From: Pseudomonas viridiflava
GTDB taxonomy: Bacteria; Pseudomonadota; Gammaproteobacteria; Pseudomonadales; Pseudomonadaceae
Length of the DNA stretch: 64,000 bases
Assembly: GCF_900582195.1 (NCBI RefSeq)
Contig: NZ_UTHA01000227.1
Span: 248,001-312,000 of the forward strand
Reading direction: 5' to 3'
The notes under the pieces were generated by a model. The model saw only the letters and a list, made by a program, of their open reading frames with translations. It had not been told where the DNA came from and searched no databases. The translations under genes were made by a program, and so were the position numbers. Positions 26,758 to 35,893 of this stretch are shown here, one piece after another; within the stretch, counting starts at the first letter, position 1, and each line of letters opens with the position of its first letter.

Positions 26758-27696
26758 TCAAGCGGCGACGATAGAAAACAGTCGACGGCTGCTATCGCTC
26801 AAATACTCGCTGAAGCGTGAGCGCAACCAACGTTCGGCCGGGTCATTGTCGGCGACAGCACGCCAGACCATCGACAATTCCAGCGGGCTTATTTCAAACG
26901 GCAGAGGGTCGGCTCTTATGCCTGCGCAGGTGGCCATCGCTTTCGCGACATAGTCGGGCACGACTGCCACGAGGTCACTATCGGCCAGCAGCACCGCTAA
27001 CGCACTGAATTGCGGGACGTCGAGTAAGACAAGACGGGTGCGATTTATCTGGTTCAGTACTCGATCAACATCGTTGATCAGGCTGCTCATGGACGATATG
27101 GTCGCGTGGGGGCGTCTGCAGAATTCATCGAGGTTCAACACTTCACCACCCAAGTCGGCTCGTAGTGCCATGAACTTGATCATTCTTAGACATTTACGTT
27201 TGGACGTGGCGGGCAACTCACAGGTATGACTGATGCCGACTGATATTTCTCCGCTGACTAACAAATTCGACATTTGGCTACAGTTCGTACGATGAACTAC
27301 CAATTTCACCCCGGGTGCCTCAGTTCTCAGATGACGCAGGAACATCGGCAGCAGACCATATTCGACGTCGTCAGACAGCCCGATATGAAATGTGCTGTTG
27401 CTTTCAGCGGGATCAAAGTCGGCGACCTGGCTCAGCGTGGTTGCAATGGTGTCAAGCATGGGCGTGAGTAGTTCATGCAGATCCGCAGCGCGTGCGGTCG
27501 GCTCCATGTAGCGTCCATTGCGAATGAATAATTGGTCGTCAAACATGACTCTCAAGCGCGCCAACGCACTACTGACTGCAGGCTGCCCAAGAAAAAGTTT
27601 CTCACCGACGCGGCTCACATTCCGCTCGTGCATCATCGCTTCAAAGATGACGAGAAGGTTCATATCTGTTCGACGCAGGTCATTTCGACTAAGCAT
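26758..27696 (-). CDS. LysR-family transcriptional regulator (paralogue of the 1395 gene)
   Basis: 312 residues with N-terminal HTH (about 8-66) and effector domain. It is paralogous to the LysR at 1395-2315: it shares MNLLVIFEAMMHERNVSR-type wording, EKLFLGQP, MEPTAR and FHIGLSDDVEYGLLP. AGAGG precedes the start. It is divergent from the SDR gene at 28197 across a 500-base spacer, the usual arrangement for a LysR regulator and its target, so control of that gene is plausible. Confidence 0.9.
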   Translation of the reverse strand: MLSRNDLRRTDMNLLVIFEAMMHERNVSRVGEKLFLGQPAVSSALARLRVMFDDQLFIRNGRYMEPTARAADLHELLTPMLDTIATTLSQVADFDPAESNSTFHIGLSDDVEYGLLPMFLRHLRTEAPGVKLVVHRTNCSQMSNLLVSGEISVGISHTCELPATSKRKCLRMIKFMALRADLGGEVLNLDEFCRRPHATISSMSSLINDVDRVLNQINRTRLVLLDVPQFSALAVLLADSDLVAVVPDYVAKAMATCAGIRADPLPFEISPLELSMVWRAVADNDPAERWLRSRFSEYLSDSSRRLFSIVAA

Positions 27697-28196
27697 TTCA
27701 ACCTCTTGGGCATATAGCCGCGGGAGTGAGATGGATAGCCGCCTGAACGTTTGAAACTATGAATCCCTTACAGGTCCCGTATCGCGGCATGGTAATACTT
27801 TAACGATGCCCGGACGCGCTGTCGTTTATGCACGAGTCCATGGGTTTAGTGCACTGGTGTGCCTGCGCCATACCGATGTATACCTTGCGATCAATTACGT
27901 ACATACCAAGTCTCGCCCGCTCCCATTCTGGCTTGTCGGCAATAAATTCCGAGTTTCAACATTTTGCGGCATCTGTGTACTTTTCCAGGAGGTCGATGCA
28001 ATCCAGCGGTATGTGAAGCGGTTGCGCCGCTGATAGTCAATATGACTTCATGTTGTCATAACGACTGCCAGCGGGATCTGGTCAAACTGACTACTACGAC
28101 TGAAATTAGTCCATTTCACGCACATTGTTGCGTGGCACGATTTTTGTTGTAGCACCAGTGCGAAGTATTCGACCCACCGCAGAAAAAGGAAATGAG
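27697..28196. other. 500-base divergent spacer between LysR and SDR genes
   Basis: Short frames here (for example 27806-28033) have no ribosome sites or recognisable products. The region should contain both divergent promoters and any LysR operator; I could not single out a convincing T-N11-A operator or -35/-10 pair by eye. Confidence 0.5.
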
Positions 28197-28940
28197 ATGA
28201 ATAGCGAATTCACTAACCGACTGGCCGTAGTCACTGGCGCTAGTTCTGGAATTGGTCTAGTGCTCACGGAGAGTTTGCTCAGTGCCGGCGCGTCCGTCAT
28301 TGCGATGGCGCGTAACCCCGGAGGACTTGAAAAACTGCAAGGCTTGTATGCGGACCAACTGCATCGGGTGCCAGGTGATGTGACGAAAGCGTCCGATCTG
28401 GAGCGTTTAAGTGCTTACGCGAAGGGGGTAGCGCCAGTGGACTTTGTAGTGCCAAATGCCGGCGTGGCTATGGTGGCATCCGGTGCGGACACGGCAGCGT
28501 TCGATCAACTCTGGGCAGTGAATGGCGCCGGTGCATTAAATACCCTGACTGCACTCAGTGACCAGTTGGCAAAGCAGGCATCGGTGGTATTTATCGGTAC
28601 TTTCCTGTCGCGCCTGGCTTTTCCGGGACTTGCCGGATACATCGCGTCGAAAACGGCTTTGATCAGTCACGCACGCACCCTGGCGGTGGAACTTGCAGCC
28701 TCGGGTGTGAGGATTAACGTCGTCTCGCCTGGACCCACTGCAACGCCAATCTGGAAGACCTTGGGAATGGAGGACTCAGAACTTGCGGAGGTGGCAGACT
28801 CCGTCAACCGTCGTCTGCTTGATGGAACATTCCTCGACCCGAGGGCGGTAGCCGACGTGATCATGTTTCTGCTTTCACGAAATGCGCGAAGTATCTACGG
28901 GCAGGAAATCGTTGTCGACGGTGGATATACATTGGGCTAG
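28197..28940 (+). CDS. Short-chain dehydrogenase/reductase
   Basis: 247 residues from ATG 28197 (AAAAAGGAAATGAG upstream); the frame opens at 28125 without support. It is a classical SDR: cofactor motif TGASSGIG (about 14-21), PNAGVA, and active-site Tyr148 and Lys152 in YIASK. The residue 13 before the Tyr, normally the catalytic Ser, is Thr135 in this protein (GTFLSR), a conservative change. VDGG near the C-terminus is usual for the family. The substrate is unknown. The LysR gene opposite is a likely regulator. Confidence 0.9.
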   Translation: MNSEFTNRLAVVTGASSGIGLVLTESLLSAGASVIAMARNPGGLEKLQGLYADQLHRVPGDVTKASDLERLSAYAKGVAPVDFVVPNAGVAMVASGADTAAFDQLWAVNGAGALNTLTALSDQLAKQASVVFIGTFLSRLAFPGLAGYIASKTALISHARTLAVELAASGVRINVVSPGPTATPIWKTLGMEDSELAEVADSVNRRLLDGTFLDPRAVADVIMFLLSRNARSIYGQEIVVDGGYTLG

Positions 28941-29260
28941 ATGAGGGGGAGCTTTTGAGGGCAAGTACGCCGTTTCATTTTGAAAGGTAGCGGCGCCGCT
29001 GCATACGCCTGGAGAGTCGAGATGTGTTGGTTTTAAGAGGCGTAAGGCTGTCGTCACTGACTGAATCTGCGTGAGGCTTGAGTTACACACCGTCAGTGCC
29101 AGATGCTTTGGTATGTTGAAATCACACCTTTGGTGGGCTGGGTACTACTTAAGCGGTAAGGCTTGATCCAGAGAGTTTAAAAGGATGTTCTACTGGATAA
29201 GTGCCTCTTGGTGGCGTCCCGCTTAACGTTGCAAGTGTTAAGCCACCAAATGAGGTCATG
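28941..29260. other. 320-base spacer before PEBP gene
   Basis: No gene recognised. The region probably carries the PEBP promoter. The minus-strand frames covering it are overlapping shadows without ribosome sites. Confidence 0.5.
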
Positions 29261-29797
29261 ATGAAGATCAAGTTAATTGCATTAGCCCTTGGTTTAAGCA
29301 TCTCACTTGCCAGCAACGCTGCTGAATTTTCTCTGACAAGTCGGGATATTGCTGACGGCCAGCCACTCACGGAGCGCGAAGTCTTCGATGGTTTCGGCTG
29401 TAAGGGAAAAAACATTTCCCCTGAGTTGTCCTGGGACAACGCGCCGGCAGGTACGAAAAGTTTCGCTGTCACTGTCTACGATCCGGATGCCCCGACAGGC
29501 AGTGGCTGGTGGCACTGGACGGTAGTCAATATACCGCTCTCCATTAAAAGTTTACCCAGTGGCGTAACTCACCTCCCGGCAGGTGCAGTCCAGGGGCGGA
29601 CTGACTACGGCCAATCGGGATATGGCGGCGTTTGTCCGCCAACAGGTGACAGGCCGCATCATTACCAATTCACCGTTTGGGCATTGAAAGTGGAAAAGTT
29701 ATCGCTGGATGCCCAAGCCAGTGGTGCGCTCGTGGGCTACATGCTTAACGCCAATGTTCTTGCCAAAGCGACTGTTACCCCTATTTACGGGCGATAG
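29261..29797 (+). CDS. YbhB/YbcL-family PEBP protein, exported
   Basis: 178 residues from the second of two ATG codons (29261), with GAGGT at 29252-29256. Residues 1-21 form a signal peptide (MKIKLIALALGLSISLASNAA). The mature part carries the phosphatidylethanolamine-binding-protein signature: NISPELSWDNAPAGTKSFAVTVYDPDAP, then GWWHWTVVNIP and a GGVCPPTGDRPHHY loop. Bacterial members bind small ligands and are often periplasmic; the biological role is unclear. Confidence 0.93.
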   Translation: MKIKLIALALGLSISLASNAAEFSLTSRDIADGQPLTEREVFDGFGCKGKNISPELSWDNAPAGTKSFAVTVYDPDAPTGSGWWHWTVVNIPLSIKSLPSGVTHLPAGAVQGRTDYGQSGYGGVCPPTGDRPHHYQFTVWALKVEKLSLDAQASGALVGYMLNANVLAKATVTPIYGR

Positions 29798-30188
29798 TTT
29801 CAGAGGCATGCATGTTGTCGAACTTCCGGACCCCGCTCACTCGCCGCGTTATCGATGCTGGACGCTGCACGCTTCCTGATCGACAGCTTTGGCGTTTGCT
29901 GCGTACTTACGTTTGTCGCCTGCGCTGGCATAAAAACTGGGGATTGTGTCGTAGCTTGATGGTTCATCGCAGCGCTAATCTGTTTCGGGCAAATGCATGC
30001 GTGAACGAGGATTGTCGGGCCGAATCGTAGGCTTACCCTTCACTTTATGGCGATATACCGGTGTGCCAATGGCACATGACCGACGCGACCAATATTCACT
30101 GGGCGGTTACATCGTTAGTGCAACACCGGATCTGCCAGTCCGATCGTTCCAGGCAGTGAATTGAAAATACGAATGGGTCTGCGACGTG
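29798..30188. other. 391-base spacer before the giant kinase gene
   Basis: A 72-codon frame (29812-30030) starts near here, but its product is Arg/Cys-rich without family resemblance and lacks a good ribosome site, so I do not call it. The rest presumably contains the promoter of the 30189 gene. Confidence 0.5.
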
Positions 30189-33100
30189 ATGAACAACCTG
30201 CAAATATTGTGGAACGACGGCGAGCGCGTCTTGTATCGCACTGCACAGGCCAACGACGGTGCAACCCGCCTGATTGTCAGGGCGGCTTCAGAACAACCAC
30301 TTCCGGTCAGCCTTGAGCGCTTCAGCCACGAGTTCGCTTTGAAGGAGCAACTGGACAGCGCTTGGGCAGCAGTACCGCTGGAGTTCGTGCGTGACGGTAA
30401 CCGGACTCATTTGGTGCTGGATGATCCGGGTGGCGACCCCCTTGCTCGATTGCTGACCGGTCCCATGGACATTCACCACTTTTTGCGCCTGTCCGTGAGC
30501 ATCGCGGTGGTCCTGGGCATGCTGCATCGGCGTGGTCTTGTGCATAAAGACCTGAAGCCTTCGCATATCCTGGTGAATTGCAATGATGGAGAGGCTCGGC
30601 TGACGGGCTTCGGCCTGACCTCACGCTTACCACGGGAGCGGCAAGCCCCTGAGCCTCCCGAGACGATCGCGGGCACCTTCGCCTACATGGCGCCTGAGCA
30701 GACTGGCAGAATGAACCGTTCAATCGACTCACGCACTGATCTGTATGCGCTGGGCGTCATCTTGTACGAAATGCTCACCGGTTCGCTGCCTTTCACCGCT
30801 GCCAATCCCATGGAGTGGGTGCATTGTCATATCGCCAAAAACCCTACAGCACCCGGCAAACAACTGAGCACCATTCCAGAAGCGATCTCACGGATCGTCA
30901 TGAAGCTGCTGGCGAAGACTGCAGAGGATCGATATCAAAGTGCTGCGGGTGTCGAGTTTGATCTGCGCCGCTGTTTGTCAGACTGGCGGCACCAGCATTG
31001 CATCGGCTGCTTCAAACTGGACAAACACGGCGCCTTTGATCGCTTGCTGATTCCCGAAAAACTCTACGGGCGCGAGTCTGAAGTAAAAACGCTGGTGGCG
31101 TCTTTTGACCGAATCGTCAGCGGCGGACCGCCCGAGCTCGTGTTAGTCACCGGGTACTCTGGCATAGGTAAATCCTCGGTCGTCAACGAGCTGCATAAGG
31201 TGCTTGTGCCTTCCCGGGGACTGTTCGCTTCGGGCAAATTCGACCAGTACAAACGCGATGTTCCCTATTCGACCCTGGTACAGGCTTTCCAGGGGCTGGT
31301 GCGGACACTCTTGGGCAAAAGCGATAGCGAGCTCGCTGACTGGCGCAAAGTGATATCTGCGGCACTCGATCCCAATGCGGCGCTGATCACGGAACTCATT
31401 CCCGAGTTGAAACTTATCATTGGCGAGCCGGCTCCTGTTCCGGAGCTTGAAGCACAGCAGGCGCAGCGACGTTTCATGGCCGTTTTCCAACGTTTCATCG
31501 GTCTGTTTGCTCAAGCAGAACACCCGCTGGCGTTGTTTCTCGATGATCTGCAATGGCTCGACGCTGCCACCCTTGATTTGCTTGAACATCTCCTGACGAG
31601 CCGGGATTTACGGCATCTGATGATTATCGGCGCCTACCGCAACAATGAGGTGGATGCGGCCCATCCTTTGAACGGCAAGCTTCAAGCCATTCGCGGTGCC
31701 GGCGTCAGAGTCGACGAGATCATTATTTCGCCTCTTGTCCGGGCCCAGATCGTCCGATTGCTGGCCGAAGCCCTGCAGTGCGAATCAGAGCGGATCGAAC
31801 CCTTGGCTCAGTTGGTGCAGGAAAGGACAGCCGGCAACCCGTTCTTCGTGATTCAGTTTCTCCAGACCCTGGCGGATGAGCAGCTGCTGACCTTCGATCA
31901 TGACACGCTGCAATGGCAATGGGACGCCCGTCAAATTCATGCCAAGGGTTACACGGATAACATTGTGGACCTGATGGTTGGCAAACTGTCACGACTGCCT
32001 GTTGAGACCCAGCAGGCGCTGCAGCAAATGGCTTGTCTGGGCAACGTTGCCGACATCACCACACTTTCGACCGTCCTTGACCTTCTGCCAGCGCAGGTCC
32101 ATGGGGTGTTGTGGGCTTCGATCCGGCAGGAGCTGGTCGTGCGCACTGATGACGCTTATGCATTCACCCACGACCGGATTCATGAAGCTGCGTATTCGCT
32201 CACACCCGCCGTCGGACGTGCTGAAGCGCATTTGAGGATTGGCCGGCTGCTCGCTGCACAGACTGAACCGCAATCCCTCGACACGGCCATTTTCGACATT
32301 GTCGGCCAGTTCAACCGCGGGGTTACGCTGATCAGAGATCAAGACGAGCGCGAGCAACTGGCCGAGTTGAACTTGATGGCCGGCCGGCGCGCGAAGGCGT
32401 CGACGGCCTTTAACTCGGCGCTTGCCTATTTCACCGTTGGTGCTCAGCTCCTCGACGAAGATGGATGGACGAATCGGCAGGCGCTGAAATTTGCTCTGGA
32501 GCTTTCTCGAGCCGAATGCGAGTTCTTGACGGGGCAGACGATTGCAGCCGAAGAACGGCTGATGGCGTTATCGCACAGAGCGACGACGGTGGCTGAGCGC
32601 GCTTCGCTTACTTGTCTGCAAGTAGAGGTTTATCTGATCCTCAATAAGAACGAACAGGCAGTCACCGTGTGCCTGGACTTCCTGCAACATGTGGGGATTG
32701 TCTGGTCACCTCGTCCCGGTGATGAACAGGTCCATGATGAATATCAGCGCATCTGGTCAATGCTTGGCGAGCGCAGAGTCGGCGCACTCATCGATTTGCG
32801 CCCCATGGAGAACACGGTTGCTCTTTCCACCGTGCAGGCCTTGACCACGGTATTCTCGCCCGCTCTCAACTTTGACAGGAACCTCGCCTGTTTGACGGTC
32901 TTCAAGGTGATAACGCTGAGCCTGGAACACGGCAATGCCGATGCCTCGTGCATGGGGTATGCAAACTTCCCGAGAGTGGCGGGGCGGTTGTTTGGCAATT
33001 ACGGCGCTGGGTTGGAGTTCGGCCAGCTGGGATGTGATCTGGTCGAGCGGCGCGGACTGGAGCGTTATCAAGCGCGCACGCTGTTGTGTTTTTCCCTTTT

Positions 33101-35672
33101 CGTAGCACGTTGGGCGCAACCGGTGCACACCTGCGCAGACCAACTCAGAGAGGCATTCGACGCGGCAAATCGCAATGGTGATTTTGCGTATGGCGCCTTC
33201 GCCTGCAATAGCCTCATCTCCAATATGCTGTTTAGTGGTGATCCGCTCGCTGAAACCCTGCATGCCGCTGAACACGGCCTGGCCTACGCACAAAAGATGC
33301 GCTTTGGTCTGGTCATCGGTTTTCTGGAAAGCCAGATTGCGTTGATCCGCATGCTTCGTGGTTTGACGCCGGTGTTTGGCTGCCTGGATGGCGGGCAGTT
33401 TGCCGAGGACCAAACCGAGCGGGGTCTTGCCGACAACTCCAACCTGCTTGTTTGCTGGTACTGGATACGGAAGCTGCAGGCACGCTACCTCGCCGGTGAC
33501 CATGTGGCAGCCCTGGATGCCGCGTTGAAGGCCCGGCCGTTCCTGTGGGCCTCGCATTCTTTCCTCGAGGAGGCTGAATATCACCTCTACGCCGCTCTGA
33601 CGATAGCGGCGCTTTACGACGCGGCTTGCAGCATTGAAAAACGCCGCTACCTGGACAGCCTGGGAGGGCATTACCGAGAGCTTCAGATCTGGGCGGATTT
33701 GTGCGCACGGAACTTCGCAAGCCACACGGCCCTGGTGGCTGCCGAGATCGCCCGGGTGGAAGGGCGTACTGCTGACGCCGAGCAGTTCTATGAGCAGGCC
33801 ATTGAAGCTGCCCAAGACTGCGGATTGATCAATCTGGAGGCGCTGAGCAACGAACTGGCTTCACGTTTCTACGCCGATCGAGGGCTTCAGAAAATATCCC
33901 GGCTACTCCTTATCGAGGCCCACCATCGGTATCAGGCTTGGGGAGCCGAGGGTAAAGTCAGGCAACTTGAAGACTGTTTTCCGCTGTTGAGAGCGGAGGC
34001 CGCTGCGTTTATGCCTACCGTCACTGTCACCACTCAGGTGGAGCATCTCGACCTTGCCACAGTACTCAAGGTGTCTCAGGCGGCATCGGGCGACCTGGTG
34101 CTGGAGAAGCTGATCGACACGGTCATGCGCACCGCCCTTGAGCAGGCCGGTGCCGAGCGCGGCCTGCTGATTCTTTCGCGAGGGGGCGAACATCGCGTGG
34201 TGGCGCAAACGACTGTAGAAGACGACGTCACGCAGCTTGGTGATGCACCGGCGAGCGCGGATCTTCTACCCGAGTCGGTGCTTAATCAGGTTTTGCGAAC
34301 CCGAGAGACCGTTTCCATCCCCGATGCCGAAGCGGATCCGTCCTTTGCCGGCGACCCCTACATTCGCACTGCCGGGGCCCGATCAATTCTGTGTCTACCG
34401 CTGATGGTTCAGACCCATTTCACTGGCGTGCTTTACCTGGAAAACAATCTGGCCGCCCGGGTATTCGACTCCACACGGATAGCGGTACTCAAACTGGTCG
34501 CATCGCAAGCCGCTGTCTCGTTGGAAAACGCGCGTTTGTACAGAGACGTCGCCGAGCGCGAAGCAAAGATTCGACGCCTTGTGGATGCCAACATCATCGG
34601 AATCGTGTTCTGGAATATCAACGGCACAATAATTGAGGCCAATGAAGCGTTTCTGCGGATGGTGGGGTATGAGCGAGAGGAACTTTCTCTGGGCCAGGTC
34701 CGCTGGAGAGATCTGACGGCACCTGATTTTCGCGAAGCGGCTGAACAGGCATTACTTGAAGCGCTGGCACATGGATACGCGCCGCCCTATGAAAAAGAGT
34801 ACGTCAGGAAAAATGGCAGCCGCGTCCCGGTAATTGTGGGGCTGGCAATGTTCGACGCGAAGAGCGAGGAGGGGGTGGCTTTTGTCCTCGATCTGACGGA
34901 GCGAAGGAGGGCGGAATCAAGGATTCAAGAAAGCGAGCGACGCTACCGCGAAGTGCAGACGGAACTTGCCCACGCCAACCGCGTGGCGACAATGGGTGAA
35001 CTCGTTGCCTCGATCGCTCATGAAGTCAGTCAACCGATCGCCGGGACGCTGAACAATGTGGCAGCGGCTCAGCGCTGGCTTGAGCGTCAACCTCCAGATC
35101 TGCATGAGGTCGACCTGGCGCTCAAACGTATTCTGAAAGACGGGGAGCGTGCAGCCGCTGTGCTCAATCGCATTCGCGGTCTGATCCGCAAGGCTCCCCC
35201 TCAAACTTGCGCGGTGGACATTAATGCGTGCATTTCTGAGATGGTGGATCTGACCCGTAGCCAGGCCCACAAGAACGGCACCTTGATGCAGGTGCGGCTA
35301 GCCGGCGACTTGCCGTTTGTTGAAGGGGACCGGATTGAGCTTCAACAAGTGCTGCTTAACTTGATCGTCAATGCGCTTGAGGCGATGAATCTGGTGGTCG
35401 ATGGTGAACGTCGAATTTTTGTGGATTCAGCATGGCAGGACTGCGGCCACGTGGTTGTCAGCGTGACGGATTCGGGGCCAGGATTCGTGGCTTCGAGCAT
35501 TGAGCAAATATTCACGCCTTTTTTTACCACCAAAGCGACAGGTCTGGGCATGGGCTTGTCGATCTGTCGCTCAATCATCGAGGAGCATGGAGGGCAACTC
35601 TGGGCACGTGCGGAACAACCTCGGGGAGCAACTATCCAGTTTTCCTTACGGCCTTACGTCGAGGACGTTTGA
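30189..35672 (+). CDS. Giant multidomain sensor: Ser/Thr kinase-like, AAA ATPase, GAF, PAS, histidine kinase
   Basis: 1827 residues from ATG 30189 (GTG 30186 is adjacent). Order: protein-kinase-like domain (1-265); STAND/AAA-type ATPase with Walker A TGYSGIGKSS (Lys328) and Walker B FLDDLQWLD (Asp452); a helical TPR-like stretch (about 640-1280); GAF (about 1300-1450); PAS (about 1460-1580); histidine kinase with His1611 in SIAHEVSQPIAG, N-box QVLLNLIVNALEAM and GLGMGLSICRSII. In the first domain HKDLKPSH replaces HRDLKPxN and GFG replaces DFG, and no Gly-rich loop or VAIK Lys is clear, so it looks like a pseudokinase; the family is usually annotated trifunctional. A GlxA gene follows after 221 bases. 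Confidence 0.9.
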   Translation: MNNLQILWNDGERVLYRTAQANDGATRLIVRAASEQPLPVSLERFSHEFALKEQLDSAWAAVPLEFVRDGNRTHLVLDDPGGDPLARLLTGPMDIHHFLRLSVSIAVVLGMLHRRGLVHKDLKPSHILVNCNDGEARLTGFGLTSRLPRERQAPEPPETIAGTFAYMAPEQTGRMNRSIDSRTDLYALGVILYEMLTGSLPFTAANPMEWVHCHIAKNPTAPGKQLSTIPEAISRIVMKLLAKTAEDRYQSAAGVEFDLRRCLSDWRHQHCIGCFKLDKHGAFDRLLIPEKLYGRESEVKTLVASFDRIVSGGPPELVLVTGYSGIGKSSVVNELHKVLVPSRGLFASGKFDQYKRDVPYSTLVQAFQGLVRTLLGKSDSELADWRKVISAALDPNAALITELIPELKLIIGEPAPVPELEAQQAQRRFMAVFQRFIGLFAQAEHPLALFLDDLQWLDAATLDLLEHLLTSRDLRHLMIIGAYRNNEVDAAHPLNGKLQAIRGAGVRVDEIIISPLVRAQIVRLLAEALQCESERIEPLAQLVQERTAGNPFFVIQFLQTLADEQLLTFDHDTLQWQWDARQIHAKGYTDNIVDLMVGKLSRLPVETQQALQQMACLGNVADITTLSTVLDLLPAQVHGVLWASIRQELVVRTDDAYAFTHDRIHEAAYSLTPAVGRAEAHLRIGRLLAAQTEPQSLDTAIFDIVGQFNRGVTLIRDQDEREQLAELNLMAGRRAKASTAFNSALAYFTVGAQLLDEDGWTNRQALKFALELSRAECEFLTGQTIAAEERLMALSHRATTVAERASLTCLQVEVYLILNKNEQAVTVCLDFLQHVGIVWSPRPGDEQVHDEYQRIWSMLGERRVGALIDLRPMENTVALSTVQALTTVFSPALNFDRNLACLTVFKVITLSLEHGNADASCMGYANFPRVAGRLFGNYGAGLEFGQLGCDLVERRGLERYQARTLLCFSLFVARWAQPVHTCADQLREAFDAANRNGDFAYGAFACNSLISNMLFSGDPLAETLHAAEHGLAYAQKMRFGLVIGFLESQIALIRMLRGLTPVFGCLDGGQFAEDQTERGLADNSNLLVCWYWIRKLQARYLAGDHVAALDAALKARPFLWASHSFLEEAEYHLYAALTIAALYDAACSIEKRRYLDSLGGHYRELQIWADLCARNFASHTALVAAEIARVEGRTADAEQFYEQAIEAAQDCGLINLEALSNELASRFYADRGLQKISRLLLIEAHHRYQAWGAEGKVRQLEDCFPLLRAEAAAFMPTVTVTTQVEHLDLATVLKVSQAASGDLVLEKLIDTVMRTALEQAGAERGLLILSRGGEHRVVAQTTVEDDVTQLGDAPASADLLPESVLNQVLRTRETVSIPDAEADPSFAGDPYIRTAGARSILCLPLMVQTHFTGVLYLENNLAARVFDSTRIAVLKLVASQAAVSLENARLYRDVAEREAKIRRLVDANIIGIVFWNINGTIIEANEAFLRMVGYEREELSLGQVRWRDLTAPDFREAAEQALLEALAHGYAPPYEKEYVRKNGSRVPVIVGLAMFDAKSEEGVAFVLDLTERRRAESRIQESERRYREVQTELAHANRVATMGELVASIAHEVSQPIAGTLNNVAAAQRWLERQPPDLHEVDLALKRILKDGERAAAVLNRIRGLIRKAPPQTCAVDINACISEMVDLTRSQAHKNGTLMQVRLAGDLPFVEGDRIELQQVLLNLIVNALEAMNLVVDGERRIFVDSAWQDCGHVVVSVTDSGPGFVASSIEQIFTPFFTTKATGLGMGLSICRSIIEEHGGQLWARAEQPRGATIQFSLRPYVEDV

Positions 35673-35893
35673 CCCGGCGCGGGCACCAACGCATCACGTG
35701 CCGGATCGTCTTCGAGATGAGTGCTCACCGTCTACGGGCCATTTCAGCGGGCGCCGGCTGCATACGGGACTGATGGCTGCGGCAAAAAATGCTGTCGGGG
35801 CTTATCCAGCGGTATCAGAACCCTAAACCAATGGATACTAGGCCACGCGGTCTTGGGCCACGCACAATTCGGTTTTTCAGGAAGAGTCTCTTC

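Noticed and set aside
27806..28033. Short frames in the LysR-SDR spacer
   Set aside because: Two overlapping frames of unrelated sequence, no ribosome site; treated as promoter region.
29812..30030. 72-codon frame after the PEBP gene
   Set aside because: No ribosome site, no resemblance to known families, Arg/Cys-rich like random frames in GC-rich DNA.
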